A stretch of 35,318 bases of DNA from Deltaproteobacteria bacterium (GTDB lineage Bacteria; UBA10199; SPLOWO2-01-44-7). Numbering within the stretch: position 1 is the stretch's first letter; every line of letters starts with the position of its first letter. The notes below the pieces were generated by a model. The model ran no database searches. It was not told where the DNA came from and worked only from the letters and a program-made list of their open reading frames with translations. The stretch covers positions 1-35,318 of the forward strand of contig JACRBV010000050.1 of the NCBI GenBank assembly GCA_016213065.1, written 5' to 3'. This document shows positions 8,945 through 16,950 of this stretch, in pieces. The position numbers and the translations under genes were made by a program.

Positions 8945-11092
8945 ATGAGATTTTTCTACATGAACAACTTTGAAGTTGCCATCGTCCTGAACGATGCCGA
9001 CGAGAGAGACGGGACCTTCCTGAAATAATTTGACAAATCTTTTGGCCCTCTCAACGTCTTCCTTGTGAAGACCCTCATCCATATGAAGAGACTTCTGAAT
9101 CATATCTCCCCATGGAAGATGGATCGTAAAACTGAGATCAAAAGTTGTTATTGTAGGTGGAGGTGTCTTGAATTCACCAATTGGTTGGCTTACAATCCCC
9201 CGAGATTCTTTCACGACAACATTATCCACAACAACATTATTTAAAAAGATGTAGGCACCACCGTGTGCTCGTTTTAAATCCTCTGCCGTATCAACAGGGT
9301 GCAGAGGAACTGCGCCTCGCTGATATTCTTTAAGTGTGGCGCCCGTGATTTTTCCAGCTCTGTAAAGAGCAAGAGAGCCGATCTCAACATAAGGTTTCAA
9401 GTGGCGCAGTTGCCGTTGTTTCCACAGTCCAAGGCCAGCCAGTAGTGCACCCGCACCAGCCAAAATAAAACCCCACGTGGGTGGAAACTTTTCAAAATAC
9501 AATGCCAATGTATCAACTGTTGCTAAAAGCCCTCCAATCACAGTAGCTTCCTGCCAGAGTTCCTGGCTTACAAAATCCTTTGCGCTCCTTCGATCCCCTT
9601 CTGTATCATGTAGTCTTTGCAAATATTGATGCGCTCCCATGGTCATTATTTCCGAAGCATTCGCGGCGGCAATGGCGACGGCAGTAGCAACGGCTTGCGC
9701 AGGCGCAACTTCTGCTGGAAGAGTGGCGGGAGGATTCGTAGGTCTTGCTTTGGCTTGGCGCCGCACCTCCGGTTTTTTATCCACCAGCATGGCAAGGTTG
9801 TCCAAAAATTCACGGCTCAAATATCTTTCGCTTGTCGCACGAAGTTCTGCGATGGTTTTCAGTGGGGAATCATATTGAAAGTGAACGTCCCTAAATTTTC
9901 CGCGAATCAAGTCGATAAGAACTAATCCCAGTCCGTAAAGATCGGTGGCATCGCTGAAAACAAGCCCGGATTTATAGTGCTCTGGCGTGGTGTAGGCAAA
10001 AGTTCCCTTGATGCCGCTGTAACTGGACTGGTCTCTTGCCTCTCCTTCAAACCGTGCGAATCCAAAATCAATGATTTTAACCGTGAAGGTTCCGTCTGCA
10101 TTTTCGATGATCATCAAATTGCTGGGTTTGATATCTCTGTGGATAATACCCTTGGCGTGGGCGGCTTGGAGCCCGTCCATGGTCTGTCTTGTGATCTCCC
10201 ACAGCTGGGCTTCGCTAAAGCGGCGCCCCTCTTGAACAAGTTGCGCAAGGGTTTTTCCGTCCACATATTCGGTGATGACGATCATCTCCTTGGTTCCCCA
10301 GAAGGGGTGGGGAATTTCCGCGATGTCGTGCAAGCGGACGACGTGTTCATTGTCGATATTGCCAAGAGCTTTTGCTTCATCCCGAAGTCGCTTAGCTTGT
10401 CTGGGATCGCGCAGAATTTTGCCGGCATATTTTATGTGCGCTCCATCTTCAAGGAGGAGAATTGTTCCCTGACCGGCGGTAGCGATGTTGCCAACAACGA
10501 TGTAGGAACCCTTTTCACCCGGAAAACTTTTGAGTGATTGGGCGGTGGGTTTGGCGGCGGAAAGCGTCTCTGCGGGAGGTGCTTCGGGTCTTGATCTGTT
10601 TGGAGCTGAAATTTCTCTGTCCGTTTCCTCCATCCCTGTTCGTGAACCTTGAGGGCGTGCACGCTCTCCAACTCCGGAGGCTTCCATGACCACAACTACA
10701 CGCCCATCGGAGGTGAGGCGTTGTACGGGATGGGGTGCAAGGTGATGCGCAAAAATACCGGCCACAGTAGCGGCATCGGCGAAGCGTTGAGATTGAGATT
10801 GGACCGCTGAGGTTGTTCTTCCTCTTGCCATTTGAAATCGGGCCCAAGTTTCGGGAGGTATTTGCGCGATGTATTGGGCGAGTTGGCGGGTGACGACTGC
10901 ATCCAATCTTCCGCCCCGAAGAGTTTGAAGTAACGAGGTGACTTCATCAACAGGTGATGCAGGAGTAAAAACAGAAAGAGCCAGCAGATAACTGCTGACG
11001 ACACCCCTGTCCGCCGAGGTCAATCCTGTTTCAAGAAGAATATCCGCCGCGCCTTGCGCGGAGGGAGCCAAAAAAACAGCTGAAAGTCCCAT
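8942..11092 (-). CDS. Membrane-associated Ser/Thr protein kinase with unknown flanking domains
   Basis: Hanks-type kinase of 716 residues from ATG 11092, preferred because AGAGGA lies 6 nt upstream; a TTG at 11128 would add 12 residues. The first 190 residues are Ala-rich, then Pro-rich and unassigned. The kinase domain spans about 196-440, with a degenerate glycine loop (GNIATAGQGT), VAIK-type Lys225 (YAGK), HRDIKPSN with Asp320, DFG at 343-345 and TTPEHYKSG in place of APE. An Ala-rich linker follows, then two likely membrane segments (about 515-535 and 540-558) and a 150-residue C-terminal domain I do not recognise. The topology puts N- and C-terminal parts on the same side, presumably cytoplasmic. 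It stands alone, and its TAG stop comes from the end of a palindromic element. Confidence 0.85.
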   Translation of the reverse strand: MGLSAVFLAPSAQGAADILLETGLTSADRGVVSSYLLALSVFTPASPVDEVTSLLQTLRGGRLDAVVTRQLAQYIAQIPPETWARFQMARGRTTSAVQSQSQRFADAATVAGIFAHHLAPHPVQRLTSDGRVVVVMEASGVGERARPQGSRTGMEETDREISAPNRSRPEAPPAETLSAAKPTAQSLKSFPGEKGSYIVVGNIATAGQGTILLLEDGAHIKYAGKILRDPRQAKRLRDEAKALGNIDNEHVVRLHDIAEIPHPFWGTKEMIVITEYVDGKTLAQLVQEGRRFSEAQLWEITRQTMDGLQAAHAKGIIHRDIKPSNLMIIENADGTFTVKIIDFGFARFEGEARDQSSYSGIKGTFAYTTPEHYKSGLVFSDATDLYGLGLVLIDLIRGKFRDVHFQYDSPLKTIAELRATSERYLSREFLDNLAMLVDKKPEVRRQAKARPTNPPATLPAEVAPAQAVATAVAIAAANASEIMTMGAHQYLQRLHDTEGDRRSAKDFVSQELWQEATVIGGLLATVDTLALYFEKFPPTWGFILAGAGALLAGLGLWKQRQLRHLKPYVEIGSLALYRAGKITGATLKEYQRGAVPLHPVDTAEDLKRAHGGAYIFLNNVVVDNVVVKESRGIVSQPIGEFKTPPPTITTFDLSFTIHLPWGDMIQKSLHMDEGLHKEDVERAKRFVKLFQEGPVSLVGIVQDDGNFKVVHVEKSH

Positions 11093-11171
11093 AAATGTTC
11101 CTCTACCACTGTCATCGGCAGAACTCAAAATTTGTTGCGTGTGCGTGGCAGATTTTTTTTAGTGCCCGCTC

Positions 11172-11186
11172 AGGTGTCCGACACCT
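11172..11186. promoter_or_regulatory. Palindrome AGGTGTC-C-GACACCT upstream of the kinase gene
   Basis: A perfect 7-bp inverted repeat about a central C, 80 bp upstream of the kinase ATG. A related half-site (ACACCTGTCGGA) begins near 11195. It could be an operator or an isolated extragenic repeat unit; the rest of 11093-11253 shows no gene. Confidence 0.3.
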
Positions 11187-11253
11187 TCCCCATACACCTG
11201 TCGGATTTTTGACGGTATTTTCGGAATGCTTTCGCGAAATATTTTCTGGGCCA

Positions 11254-11505
11254 TTATATTTTGAGTTGTTTTTTGAAATCTTCCAAATGGGAGGGATATT
11301 TTCTTTCCACAATTTCTGAGGCGCTGAGCAAAACGCCGCGGGGATTGCCGATATAATAGGGGAGCATTTCCAGAACCAGATTTTTGAAATTTTCGTAACC
11401 CAGTTTTGTTTTGTCGATGATGGAGTAAATATCGTCCGGGTCCTGTTTTCGAAAACGCTCCAGTTTTAATTTAATCAAATCTTCTGCGGTGGATTTTGTT
11501 TTCAT
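11254..11505 (-). CDS. Small protein of unknown function, second gene of a coupled pair
   Basis: 83 residues from ATG 11505, which overlaps the stop of the upstream gene as ATGA; longer readings are less likely because they run into that gene. The sequence is charged, contains FRKQDPDDIYSIIDKTKLGYENF and ends in a Lys-rich helix. The DPDDIYSII stretch recalls the C-terminal part of some nucleotidyltransferase-like partners in toxin-antitoxin pairs, but the resemblance is weak and no catalytic motif is present. Possibly a stress or toxin-antitoxin component; function not assigned. Confidence 0.6.
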   Translation of the reverse strand: MKTKSTAEDLIKLKLERFRKQDPDDIYSIIDKTKLGYENFKNLVLEMLPYYIGNPRGVLLSASEIVERKYPSHLEDFKKQLKI

Positions 11506-11909
11506 GTCAGATTTTTTTCCTGATAGAACCGGAATTGTGCCAGTTGCAACTGCGACAAAACAGGTTCCTGATTTAGTCTCCAATCTCCCAGAAATTGAAA
11601 ATGGGAAGCTTCTTCTTTTGAAGTGTCGAGAAATCTCACATCTTCCAAAAGAGTTTTATAGAAGGAGCGCCGCCTTGGGTTGAGATGACTTTTGAGTTTT
11701 GCCTCTTCCAGAAGTTTTTTCCGCAAGCAATCGAGAGCGGGAAGTGCTTTTTCGGTCAGTTCATAAAACACACGCCCTTTTTTATAAACTTTTTTGAGAA
11801 ATTTTAACCGCGCCAAGGAGGCCAATGTTTTAAGATCATTTTTAACCTGATCTCTCGATAACACACCAAAAAGGGAAAGTTTTTGGAGAAGTTTTTCTTT
11901 ATTATTCAT
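11502..11909 (-). CDS. Probable winged-helix protein, first gene of a coupled pair
   Basis: 135 residues, Lys/Leu-rich. Residues 1-60 read like a winged helix: helices around LLQKLSLFGVLSRDQVKNDLKTL and LARLKFLKKVYKKG, then a wing-like RVFYELTEKALPALD. This suggests a DNA-binding or antitoxin-type regulator of the pair. The upstream region 11910-12000 is very AT-rich and holds two small palindromes. No Shine-Dalgarno is visible before the ATG. Its stop overlaps the next gene's start (ATGA), so both are co-translated. AbiEi-like antitoxins are one possibility, unproven. Confidence 0.6.
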   Translation of the reverse strand: MNNKEKLLQKLSLFGVLSRDQVKNDLKTLASLARLKFLKKVYKKGRVFYELTEKALPALDCLRKKLLEEAKLKSHLNPRRRSFYKTLLEDVRFLDTSKEEASHFQFLGDWRLNQEPVLSQLQLAQFRFYQEKNLT

Positions 11910-11952
11910 AATATAAGTATTTAATATTACACATAGATATTACTATAACGAC

Positions 11953-11982
11953 TTACTCAAGTCAAGTAACTAAAAATAGTTA
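11953..11982. promoter_or_regulatory. Adjacent AT-rich palindromes in the divergent region before sucC
   Basis: TTACT (11953-11957) pairs with AGTAA (11965-11969), and TAACTA (11967-11972) with TAGTTA (11977-11982). They lie between the small gene pair (starting at 11909, minus) and sucC (12082, plus) in a 170-bp AT-rich region likely to hold both promoters. They could be operators for the winged-helix protein; this rests on position only. Confidence 0.3.
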
Positions 11983-12081
11983 GTTATTATGGTATGTTAT
12001 ATATTTTTAAAAGTTTGATTTTTCCATGCCCAGATTCGGGACTTGTCAAGTGGGGTGGATGGTGTTAGGCAGGCCGCGTTT

Positions 12082-13248
12082 ATGAAAATCCACGAATATC
12101 AGGCGAAAGAATTGCTCAAAAAATTTGGTGTGGCGGTGCCTCAGGGTGTGTTGGCTTTAAATGGGGATGAAGCCGTTGCTGGCGCAAAAAATATCGGTTT
12201 TCCTATCGTCGTGAAGGCGCAGATTCATGCAGGCGGCCGAGGGAAAGGTGGTGGAATCAAGTTAGCCAAGACGCCCGAAGAAACAAAAACTTTTGCCGGT
12301 CAAATTTTGGGAATGACGCTGGTGACTCCTCAAACAGGTTCTGAAGGAAAATTAGTTAAAAAAGTTTGGATCGAAAAAGCAACCGACATCGCCAAAGAAT
12401 TTTATTTGGGATTGGTGTTGGATCGTGCCTGCTCTGAACTCGTGTTGATGGCTTCTCCCGAAGGAGGAGTGGAAATTGAAGAAGTGGCCAACCGTTCGCC
12501 GGAAAAAATTTTTAAAACATGGATCAATCCCACCACCGGTTTGGAGCCTTTTCAGGCAAGAAAACTTGGATTTCAACTGGGTCTCGATAATAACACCGTC
12601 AAAAAATTTGCTTCTTTCGCGATGAATCTCTACCGCTTTTTTATGGCCACCGATGCATCCATGGCCGAAATCAATCCGCTCGTTCTCACTAAACAAGGCG
12701 ATGTGCTGGCGCTCGACGCCAAAGTTAATTTTGATGACAACGCCCTTTTCCGTCATCCCGATATCGCGGAACTTCTCGATCCCAATGAAGAAGACAAAGA
12801 CGAACTCGAAGCTTCAGTACACGACCTTAACTACATCAGCCTGTCGGGAAACATTGGTTGTCTGGTGAATGGCGCGGGACTTGCGATGGCGACGATGGAC
12901 ATTATCAAACTGGCTGGTGGTGCGCCGTGCAATTTTTTGGATGTGGGCGGTTCTGCTTCGCAGGAAACGGTGACGGAAGCTTTCAGAATTCTTTTGCGTC
13001 ACGAAAAAATAAAAGTGATCTTCGTCAATATTTTTGGCGGTATTTTGAAATGTGATCTGTTGGCAGAGGGCATTGTGGCCGCGGCAAAGGAACTCGATGT
13101 GACTGTGCCGCTGGTCGTTCGGCTTTTGGGAACAAATGTGGAAGAGGGAAAGAAAATTTTGGTGGCCTCCGGGCTTAATATCATCAGTGAAGACGATATG
13201 ACCAAAGCGGCACAGAAAGTGGTTGCCTGCGCCAAAGAATCAATATGA
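12082..13248 (+). CDS. sucC: Succinyl-CoA synthetase (ADP-forming) beta subunit
   Basis: With SucD converts succinyl-CoA to succinate with formation of ATP or GTP. The start at ATG 12082 gives 388 residues, the same length as the E. coli protein, and the family N-terminus [12 protein letters not shown]. An ATP-grasp domain follows ([39 protein letters not shown]), then the ligase/flavodoxin-like C-terminal domain with [11 protein letters not shown], GGxxNFLDVGG and NIFGGI. An upstream in-frame start at 12043 would add 13 atypical residues. It is coupled to sucD through an ATGA overlap. Confidence 0.96.
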   Translation: MKIHEYQAKELLKKFGVAVPQGVLALNGDEAVAGAKNIGFPIVVKAQIHAGGRGKGGGIKLAKTPEETKTFAGQILGMTLVTPQTGSEGKLVKKVWIEKATDIAKEFYLGLVLDRACSELVLMASPEGGVEIEEVANRSPEKIFKTWINPTTGLEPFQARKLGFQLGLDNNTVKKFASFAMNLYRFFMATDASMAEINPLVLTKQGDVLALDAKVNFDDNALFRHPDIAELLDPNEEDKDELEASVHDLNYISLSGNIGCLVNGAGLAMATMDIIKLAGGAPCNFLDVGGSASQETVTEAFRILLRHEKIKVIFVNIFGGILKCDLLAEGIVAAAKELDVTVPLVVRLLGTNVEEGKKILVASGLNIISEDDMTKAAQKVVACAKESI

Positions 13249-14111
13249 GTATTTGGGTGAATAAAAATACAAAGGTTGTTGTGCAGGGAATCACCGGACA
13301 AGCGGGTTCCACGCATGCTAGAGGGTGCAAGGAATATGGAACGCAAGTTGTCGCGGGTGTAACGCCGGGCAAGGGTGGACAAAATTTTGAAGGGATTCCC
13401 ATTTTTGATACCGTTTCTCAAACCGTGCAAAAAACCGGAGCCAACGCGAGTCTCATTTTTGTTCCCGCCGCTTTTGCCGCCGATGCCGTTTACGAAGCGG
13501 CCGATGCTGGCATCACTTTTATCGTTTGCATCACCGAAGGCATTCCGGTTTTGGATATGATTCCGGTCAAACAGGTTTTACGCGCAAATAAAATCCGCCT
13601 GATTGGTCCCAACTGTCCGGGCATTATCACTCCGGGCGAATGCAAAATAGGAATCATGCCCGGGCGCATTCACAAGCCCGGAAAAATCGGTGTTGTCTCA
13701 CGCTCCGGCACATTAACTTACGAAGCTGTGGATCAACTCACAAAAGCGGGGTTGGGGCAGAGCACCTGTGTGGGAATTGGCGGAGATCCGATCATCGGCA
13801 CTTCGTTTATTGATTGCCTCGATGCTTTTGAAAAAGATCCGCAAACCGAAGCCATTGTGATGATCGGCGAAATTGGCGGATCACAGGAAGAAGAGGCGGC
13901 GGAATTTATTCAATCCAATGTCAAAAAACGCGTGGTTTCTTTTATCGCGGGGCAAACAGCTCCCGAAGGAAAAAGAATGGGACACGCGGGCGCCATTATT
14001 TCGGGAGGAAAGGGAACTGCCAAAGAAAAAATTGCCAAATTGGAAAAATGCGGCATCGCCGTTTCCAGAAGCCCCGCAACAATTGGCAAAACAATGGCCG
14101 AGATTATTTAA
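13245..14111 (+). CDS. sucD: Succinyl-CoA synthetase alpha subunit
   Basis: 288 residues. The CoA-binding Rossmann domain is seen in [13 protein letters not shown] and GVTPGKGGQ, followed by the conserved [19 protein letters not shown] and GRSGTLTYE-type region. The phosphorylated histidine is H247 in GHAGAI (equivalent to E. coli His246). The ATG overlaps the sucC TGA. The DUF192 gene starts 12 bp downstream and may belong to the same transcript. Confidence 0.96.
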   Translation: MSIWVNKNTKVVVQGITGQAGSTHARGCKEYGTQVVAGVTPGKGGQNFEGIPIFDTVSQTVQKTGANASLIFVPAAFAADAVYEAADAGITFIVCITEGIPVLDMIPVKQVLRANKIRLIGPNCPGIITPGECKIGIMPGRIHKPGKIGVVSRSGTLTYEAVDQLTKAGLGQSTCVGIGGDPIIGTSFIDCLDAFEKDPQTEAIVMIGEIGGSQEEEAAEFIQSNVKKRVVSFIAGQTAPEGKRMGHAGAIISGGKGTAKEKIAKLEKCGIAVSRSPATIGKTMAEII

Positions 14112-14123
14112 AAAGGAGTCACC

Positions 14124-14834
14124 ATGAAATTATTTTCTTTGTTGGTATGGCAAGCGCAAAACAAAATGTCCGGTTTCTTTTTGTCATTCCCGCCCCGTAT
14201 CGCGGTACGGGGTAAACTCCGGCGGGAATCCAGAAAAGCTGAAAAAGACTGGATCCCTGCCTTCGCAGGGATGACAAGCTTGCATACGCAAAAACAGACA
14301 TTTTGTTTTGCACTTGTTATAATCGGTTTGATTGGGTTCACTCTCGGTTGTGAACGTAATAAAGAGGTGCAGACTGAAGAAGCTTCTCCCGTTCCTTTGC
14401 AACAACAAGCGGCGGGACAAGCAGTTCCGGCCCCCGGTGAAGCGGCCAGTATTAGCGTTGGGAATGTTGTGTTAACTCCAAGAGATGCATCTCCTGTCAC
14501 TTTCACTGTTGAAGTCGCCAAGACGCCTGAAGAAAAAAGCCATGGTTTGATGGGCCGTGAAAATTTGGCCGACAAACATGGGATGTGGTTTGTGTTTGAT
14601 GAAGAGGTGCAAGATCCCTTCTGGATGAAAGATACGCCGCTTGCACTTGATATTATTTTTATCGATAGAAATAACAAGATTGTCGATATCATTCCCAATG
14701 CGGTTCCTAATTCCACGGATATTTTAACGCCGCATCAAAAATATCGGTATGTGCTGGAAGTCAAAGCGGGAACCGCCGCCAATCTAAAGCTGAACCTTGG
14801 CGACAAAGTCGAATTCCGCCTCGGCCCTCCCTAA
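14124..14834 (+). CDS. DUF192-family lipoprotein with a palindromic element inserted in its signal peptide
   Basis: 236 residues as read. An AAGGAG ribosome site precedes ATG 14124. Residues from about 130 form a DUF192 domain (VAKTPEEKSHGLMGRENL, MWFVFDEEVQDPFWMKDTPLALDIIFID, YVLEVKAGTA), a small secreted beta-fold family of unknown activity. The N-terminus is odd: MKLFSLLV is followed by about 58 residues coded by a palindromic element, including WIPAFAGMT, before hydrophobic residues and TLGC return. Dropping 174 bp with one TA retained gives MKLFSLLVIGLIGFTLGC, a plausible lipoprotein signal although the -3 position would be Thr. Initiation at ATG 14271, within the element, would also give a workable signal (MTSLHTQKQ then the hydrophobic core). 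Function or export in the present form is uncertain. Confidence 0.85.
   Translation: MKLFSLLVWQAQNKMSGFFLSFPPRIAVRGKLRRESRKAEKDWIPAFAGMTSLHTQKQTFCFALVIIGLIGFTLGCERNKEVQTEEASPVPLQQQAAGQAVPAPGEAASISVGNVVLTPRDASPVTFTVEVAKTPEEKSHGLMGRENLADKHGMWFVFDEEVQDPFWMKDTPLALDIIFIDRNNKIVDIIPNAVPNSTDILTPHQKYRYVLEVKAGTAANLKLNLGDKVEFRLGPP
14146..14321. mobile_element. TA-bounded palindromic miniature element, type A copy 2, inside the DUF192 gene
   Basis: Terminal inverted repeats of about 27 bp: 14146-14172 (TATGGCAAGCGCAAAACAAA, then ATGTCCG) against 14295-14321, differing at four positions. The ends are TA, as for elements moved by IS630/mariner-type transposases. The interior has nested hairpins: CCCCGTAtcgcgGTACGGGG and GGATCCCTGCCTTCGCAGGGATGAC. 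The 176 bp minus one TA equals 174 bp, or 58 codons, so the host reading frame is kept. No transposase is encoded. Confidence 0.8.
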
Positions 14835-14844
14835 AACGGAGTCC

Positions 14845-15756
14845 TCAATTCGCCGGTTTTGCGGGTACGGGCTGTTGCGGCGCTTCGAGTGATTCAAATT
14901 CTTTCGCGTACACAACCTTGTTTTTCTCTTTGAGCTCCGTCAACAATTTTGTCCGCGCGTCGCCGCGTGTTTTGAAGAGCACCTGATTTTTGACTTCTTC
15001 AAACGGCGCCTGTTCTGCGGGGGCGGTAACGGTAATGATACTGTAACCGCTGGTTGTTTTGATGGGGCCGGCAATTTCTCCCACCTTCATGGTGTAGGCT
15101 TTTTCGATGAGTGGTTCAAATCCGCGGCGAGTCAGCTTAGGATCGCTTTTGGAAACATAACCCAAATCGCCTCCCTGATCTTTTGTCATGGGATCTTCTG
15201 AAGTCTCTTTTGCAAGTTTGGCGAAATCCTCCCCGCCTTTGAGTTTGTCATAAATTTCATTGGCGATTTTCAAAGCATCCGGTTCCGAGTGCTTCGCGAC
15301 ATTGAGATTCTTGATTTTGCGGGCCGCTTTCATTTCTTCCGGTGTGGCATAGCGAACCATGATCTGGGAGAGTTTGAGTCTCTCAAATTCCCCTTTGTTT
15401 GCGTCGTAATATTTTTTGGCCTCTTTAAGGGAACTGTCTTCCACAAAAGCCTGCGCCAGAATCACTTTTCCGTAGAGATCAATTTTGTTTTTAACATCTT
15501 GTTTGCGATCCAAACCTTCTTTTTTGGCGGCTTGATAAAGGAGTTCCTGTTCCACCAGATTGTCGAGTATCTGTTTTTTTCCAAAGGGGGTGGCAAGTTG
15601 GGTGGCGATATTGGGATTGAGGGTTGAGAGAAATGCAAGATCACCCTCTGTGATTTTCTTGCCGTTGATTTCAACAACTGTTTTGCCTGATGACGAATTG
15701 CAACCGGAAATCATCAAGCAAAGAGAAAGAAAAAATAAAACACCTGTTTTTTTCAT
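14845..15756 (-). CDS. PpiC-type peptidyl-prolyl isomerase / periplasmic foldase lipoprotein
   Basis: 303 residues. A lipoprotein signal peptide ends LMISGC with Cys19 as the acylation site. A SurA/PrsA-like N-terminal helical region (VVEINGKKITEGDL, KKQILDNLVEQELLYQAAKKEG) is followed by a parvulin domain at about 125-255: LSQIMVRYATPEE, GGEDFAKLAKETSEDPMTKDQGGDLGYVSK, FEPLIEKAYTMKVGEIAGPIKTTSGYSIITV. It should assist folding of exported or outer-membrane proteins from the inner or outer membrane leaflet. AAAGGGGG precedes the ATG. It lies 50 bp after the acylphosphatase gene, so it may be in the same operon or have its own promoter. Confidence 0.92.
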   Translation of the reverse strand: MKKTGVLFFLSLCLMISGCNSSSGKTVVEINGKKITEGDLAFLSTLNPNIATQLATPFGKKQILDNLVEQELLYQAAKKEGLDRKQDVKNKIDLYGKVILAQAFVEDSSLKEAKKYYDANKGEFERLKLSQIMVRYATPEEMKAARKIKNLNVAKHSEPDALKIANEIYDKLKGGEDFAKLAKETSEDPMTKDQGGDLGYVSKSDPKLTRRGFEPLIEKAYTMKVGEIAGPIKTTSGYSIITVTAPAEQAPFEEVKNQVLFKTRGDARTKLLTELKEKNKVVYAKEFESLEAPQQPVPAKPAN

Positions 15757-15806
15757 GAAACCCCCTTTAAAAGATATGATTTCGATATCAATATTTTTGA
15801 AAATGT

Positions 15807-16079
15807 CTAGTCTGTAATACGAAAGTCCCCGAAGCGATTTTCTTTTTCACTCCATTCTGCATCGACTTTTTCAACGTGCGCGGCGGGAGGACCTTTGTGA
15901 CACCACTCTATAAACTCATCAAGTTTTTCCTGCGAACCTTCGGCAAATGTTTCCACACGGCCGTCGGGAAGATTGCGCACCCAACCCGTTAATTTTAATG
16001 CGATTGCTTTTTTATGCGTGTGCATCCGAAAAAAAACACCCTGAACCCCTCCGGAAATAAAAAGATGAACCTGCGGCAT
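15807..16079 (-). CDS. acyP: Acylphosphatase
   Basis: 90 residues, full length. Hydrolyses acyl phosphates. The family signature GVQGVFFRMHT holds catalytic Arg18, and GWVRNLPDGRVE holds catalytic Asn36. The start lies two bases after the efp stop codon, so the two genes are co-transcribed. Confidence 0.95.
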   Translation of the reverse strand: MPQVHLFISGGVQGVFFRMHTHKKAIALKLTGWVRNLPDGRVETFAEGSQEKLDEFIEWCHKGPPAAHVEKVDAEWSEKENRFGDFRITD

Positions 16080-16081
16080 TT

Positions 16082-16645
16082 TTATTTGCCTTTGCCGCGT
16101 TCCAAATAGGCATCGGTGTTGGGATTGATTTTGATGATGTCGCCCACTTCCACAAACTGCGGCACTTTGATGGTGTGCCCCGTTTCAATCACGGCGTTTT
16201 TATAGGAGGCGCTGGCAGTGGCGGTGCGCATGCCGGGCTCGGCTTCAATCACTTTAAATTCCAGAGAAGAAGGAAGATCAACCCCGACCGGGTTTTCTTC
16301 ATAGAAAGTAATTTTGATGATGGAATTGGGAAGCAGATAATGTCCGGCATTTCTAAGTTGGCCGATGGTCATCGTGATCTGTTCGTAATTTTCAGTATTC
16401 ATGAAATGATATTGTTCCTGCTCTTTGTAAAGGAATTGCATTTCGTGGGTGGTGAGGTTGGCTTTTTCAATGTCATCCGTGGCGGAAAAACGATATTCCT
16501 TTTGAATGCCATCTTTGAGTCGCATCAACTTTGATTGAAAAAATGCCCTGAGGTTTCCCGGTGTTCTGTGGACCGATTCCATGCAACGGCACAATTCGCC
16601 ATCCATAATGACAACCATTCCGGGTCTTAAATCGCCAGCTTTCAT
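16082..16645 (-). CDS. efp: Elongation factor P with an unusual loop tip
   Basis: 187 residues with all three beta-barrel domains. It binds ribosomes stalled at polyproline and stimulates peptide bond formation. AAGGAG precedes ATG 16645. The sequence begins KAGDLRPGMVVIMDGELCR and ends with the domain III signature VKVP-like IKVPQFVEVGDIIKINPNT. The loop that normally carries a modified Lys or Arg (PGKGQ or PGRG-type) reads HRTPGNLRAF here. Asn31 occupies the E. coli Lys34 position, with Arg33 two residues on. No modification genes (epmA, epmB, earP) are in the window. It heads efp-acyP. Confidence 0.95.
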   Translation of the reverse strand: MKAGDLRPGMVVIMDGELCRCMESVHRTPGNLRAFFQSKLMRLKDGIQKEYRFSATDDIEKANLTTHEMQFLYKEQEQYHFMNTENYEQITMTIGQLRNAGHYLLPNSIIKITFYEENPVGVDLPSSLEFKVIEAEPGMRTATASASYKNAVIETGHTIKVPQFVEVGDIIKINPNTDAYLERGKGK

Positions 16646-16665
16646 GTGTTCTCCTTATGCTTGCT

Positions 16666-16798
16666 TAGAGTGTATCTAATAAGTGGGTGTCATCCTGAAC
16701 ACATTCGCTTCGCTCAGTGTAAACTCCGTGAAGGATCTAATTGGTAAATAATTGGATTCTTCGCTTCGCTCAGAATGACAACTTTCGTAAACAATTTA
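16666..16798. mobile_element. Palindromic miniature element, type B, upstream of efp
   Basis: The core (16690-16781) has the arms GTCATCCTGA...TTCGCTTCGCTCAG and GGATTCTTCGCTTCGCTCAGAATGACA, nearly the same as the element at 8792. Weakly similar outer arms start with TA at 16666 and end with TA at 16797. It lies 20 bp before the efp start, so the efp promoter may be inside it or very close. Confidence 0.6.
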
Positions 16799-16875
16799 TG
16801 AAATATGTTCCATGCGTCACGCGGAGGTGCGTATAGTTGATTTCACAAACCAGCTCAAGGGGTTTTTTAACAGCA

Positions 16876-16921
16876 AGTGGTGGAAAATGGTTTACAGTTA
16901 CTTGCACCATTCCCCACCACT
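16876..16921. repeat. 16-bp stem hairpin downstream of the BON gene
   Basis: AGTGGTGGAAAATGGT (16876-16891) pairs with ACCATTCCCCACCACT (16906-16921) with two mismatches that could be G-U pairs; the loop is 14 nt. It lies 30 bp after the BON gene stop. No T-run follows on either strand, so it is not a classic terminator but could protect the 3' end of the mRNA. The rest of 16799-16950 holds no recognisable gene. Confidence 0.45.
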
Positions 16922-16950
16922 CCCATTACGTAACTCATGGTGTGGAAGAA

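Noticed and set aside
14151-14316. Complete insertion sequence in the DUF192 gene
   Set aside because: Only 176 bp with inverted ends; no transposase coding capacity.
16876-16921. Rho-independent terminator for the BON gene
   Set aside because: The stem is strong but no T-run follows on the minus strand.
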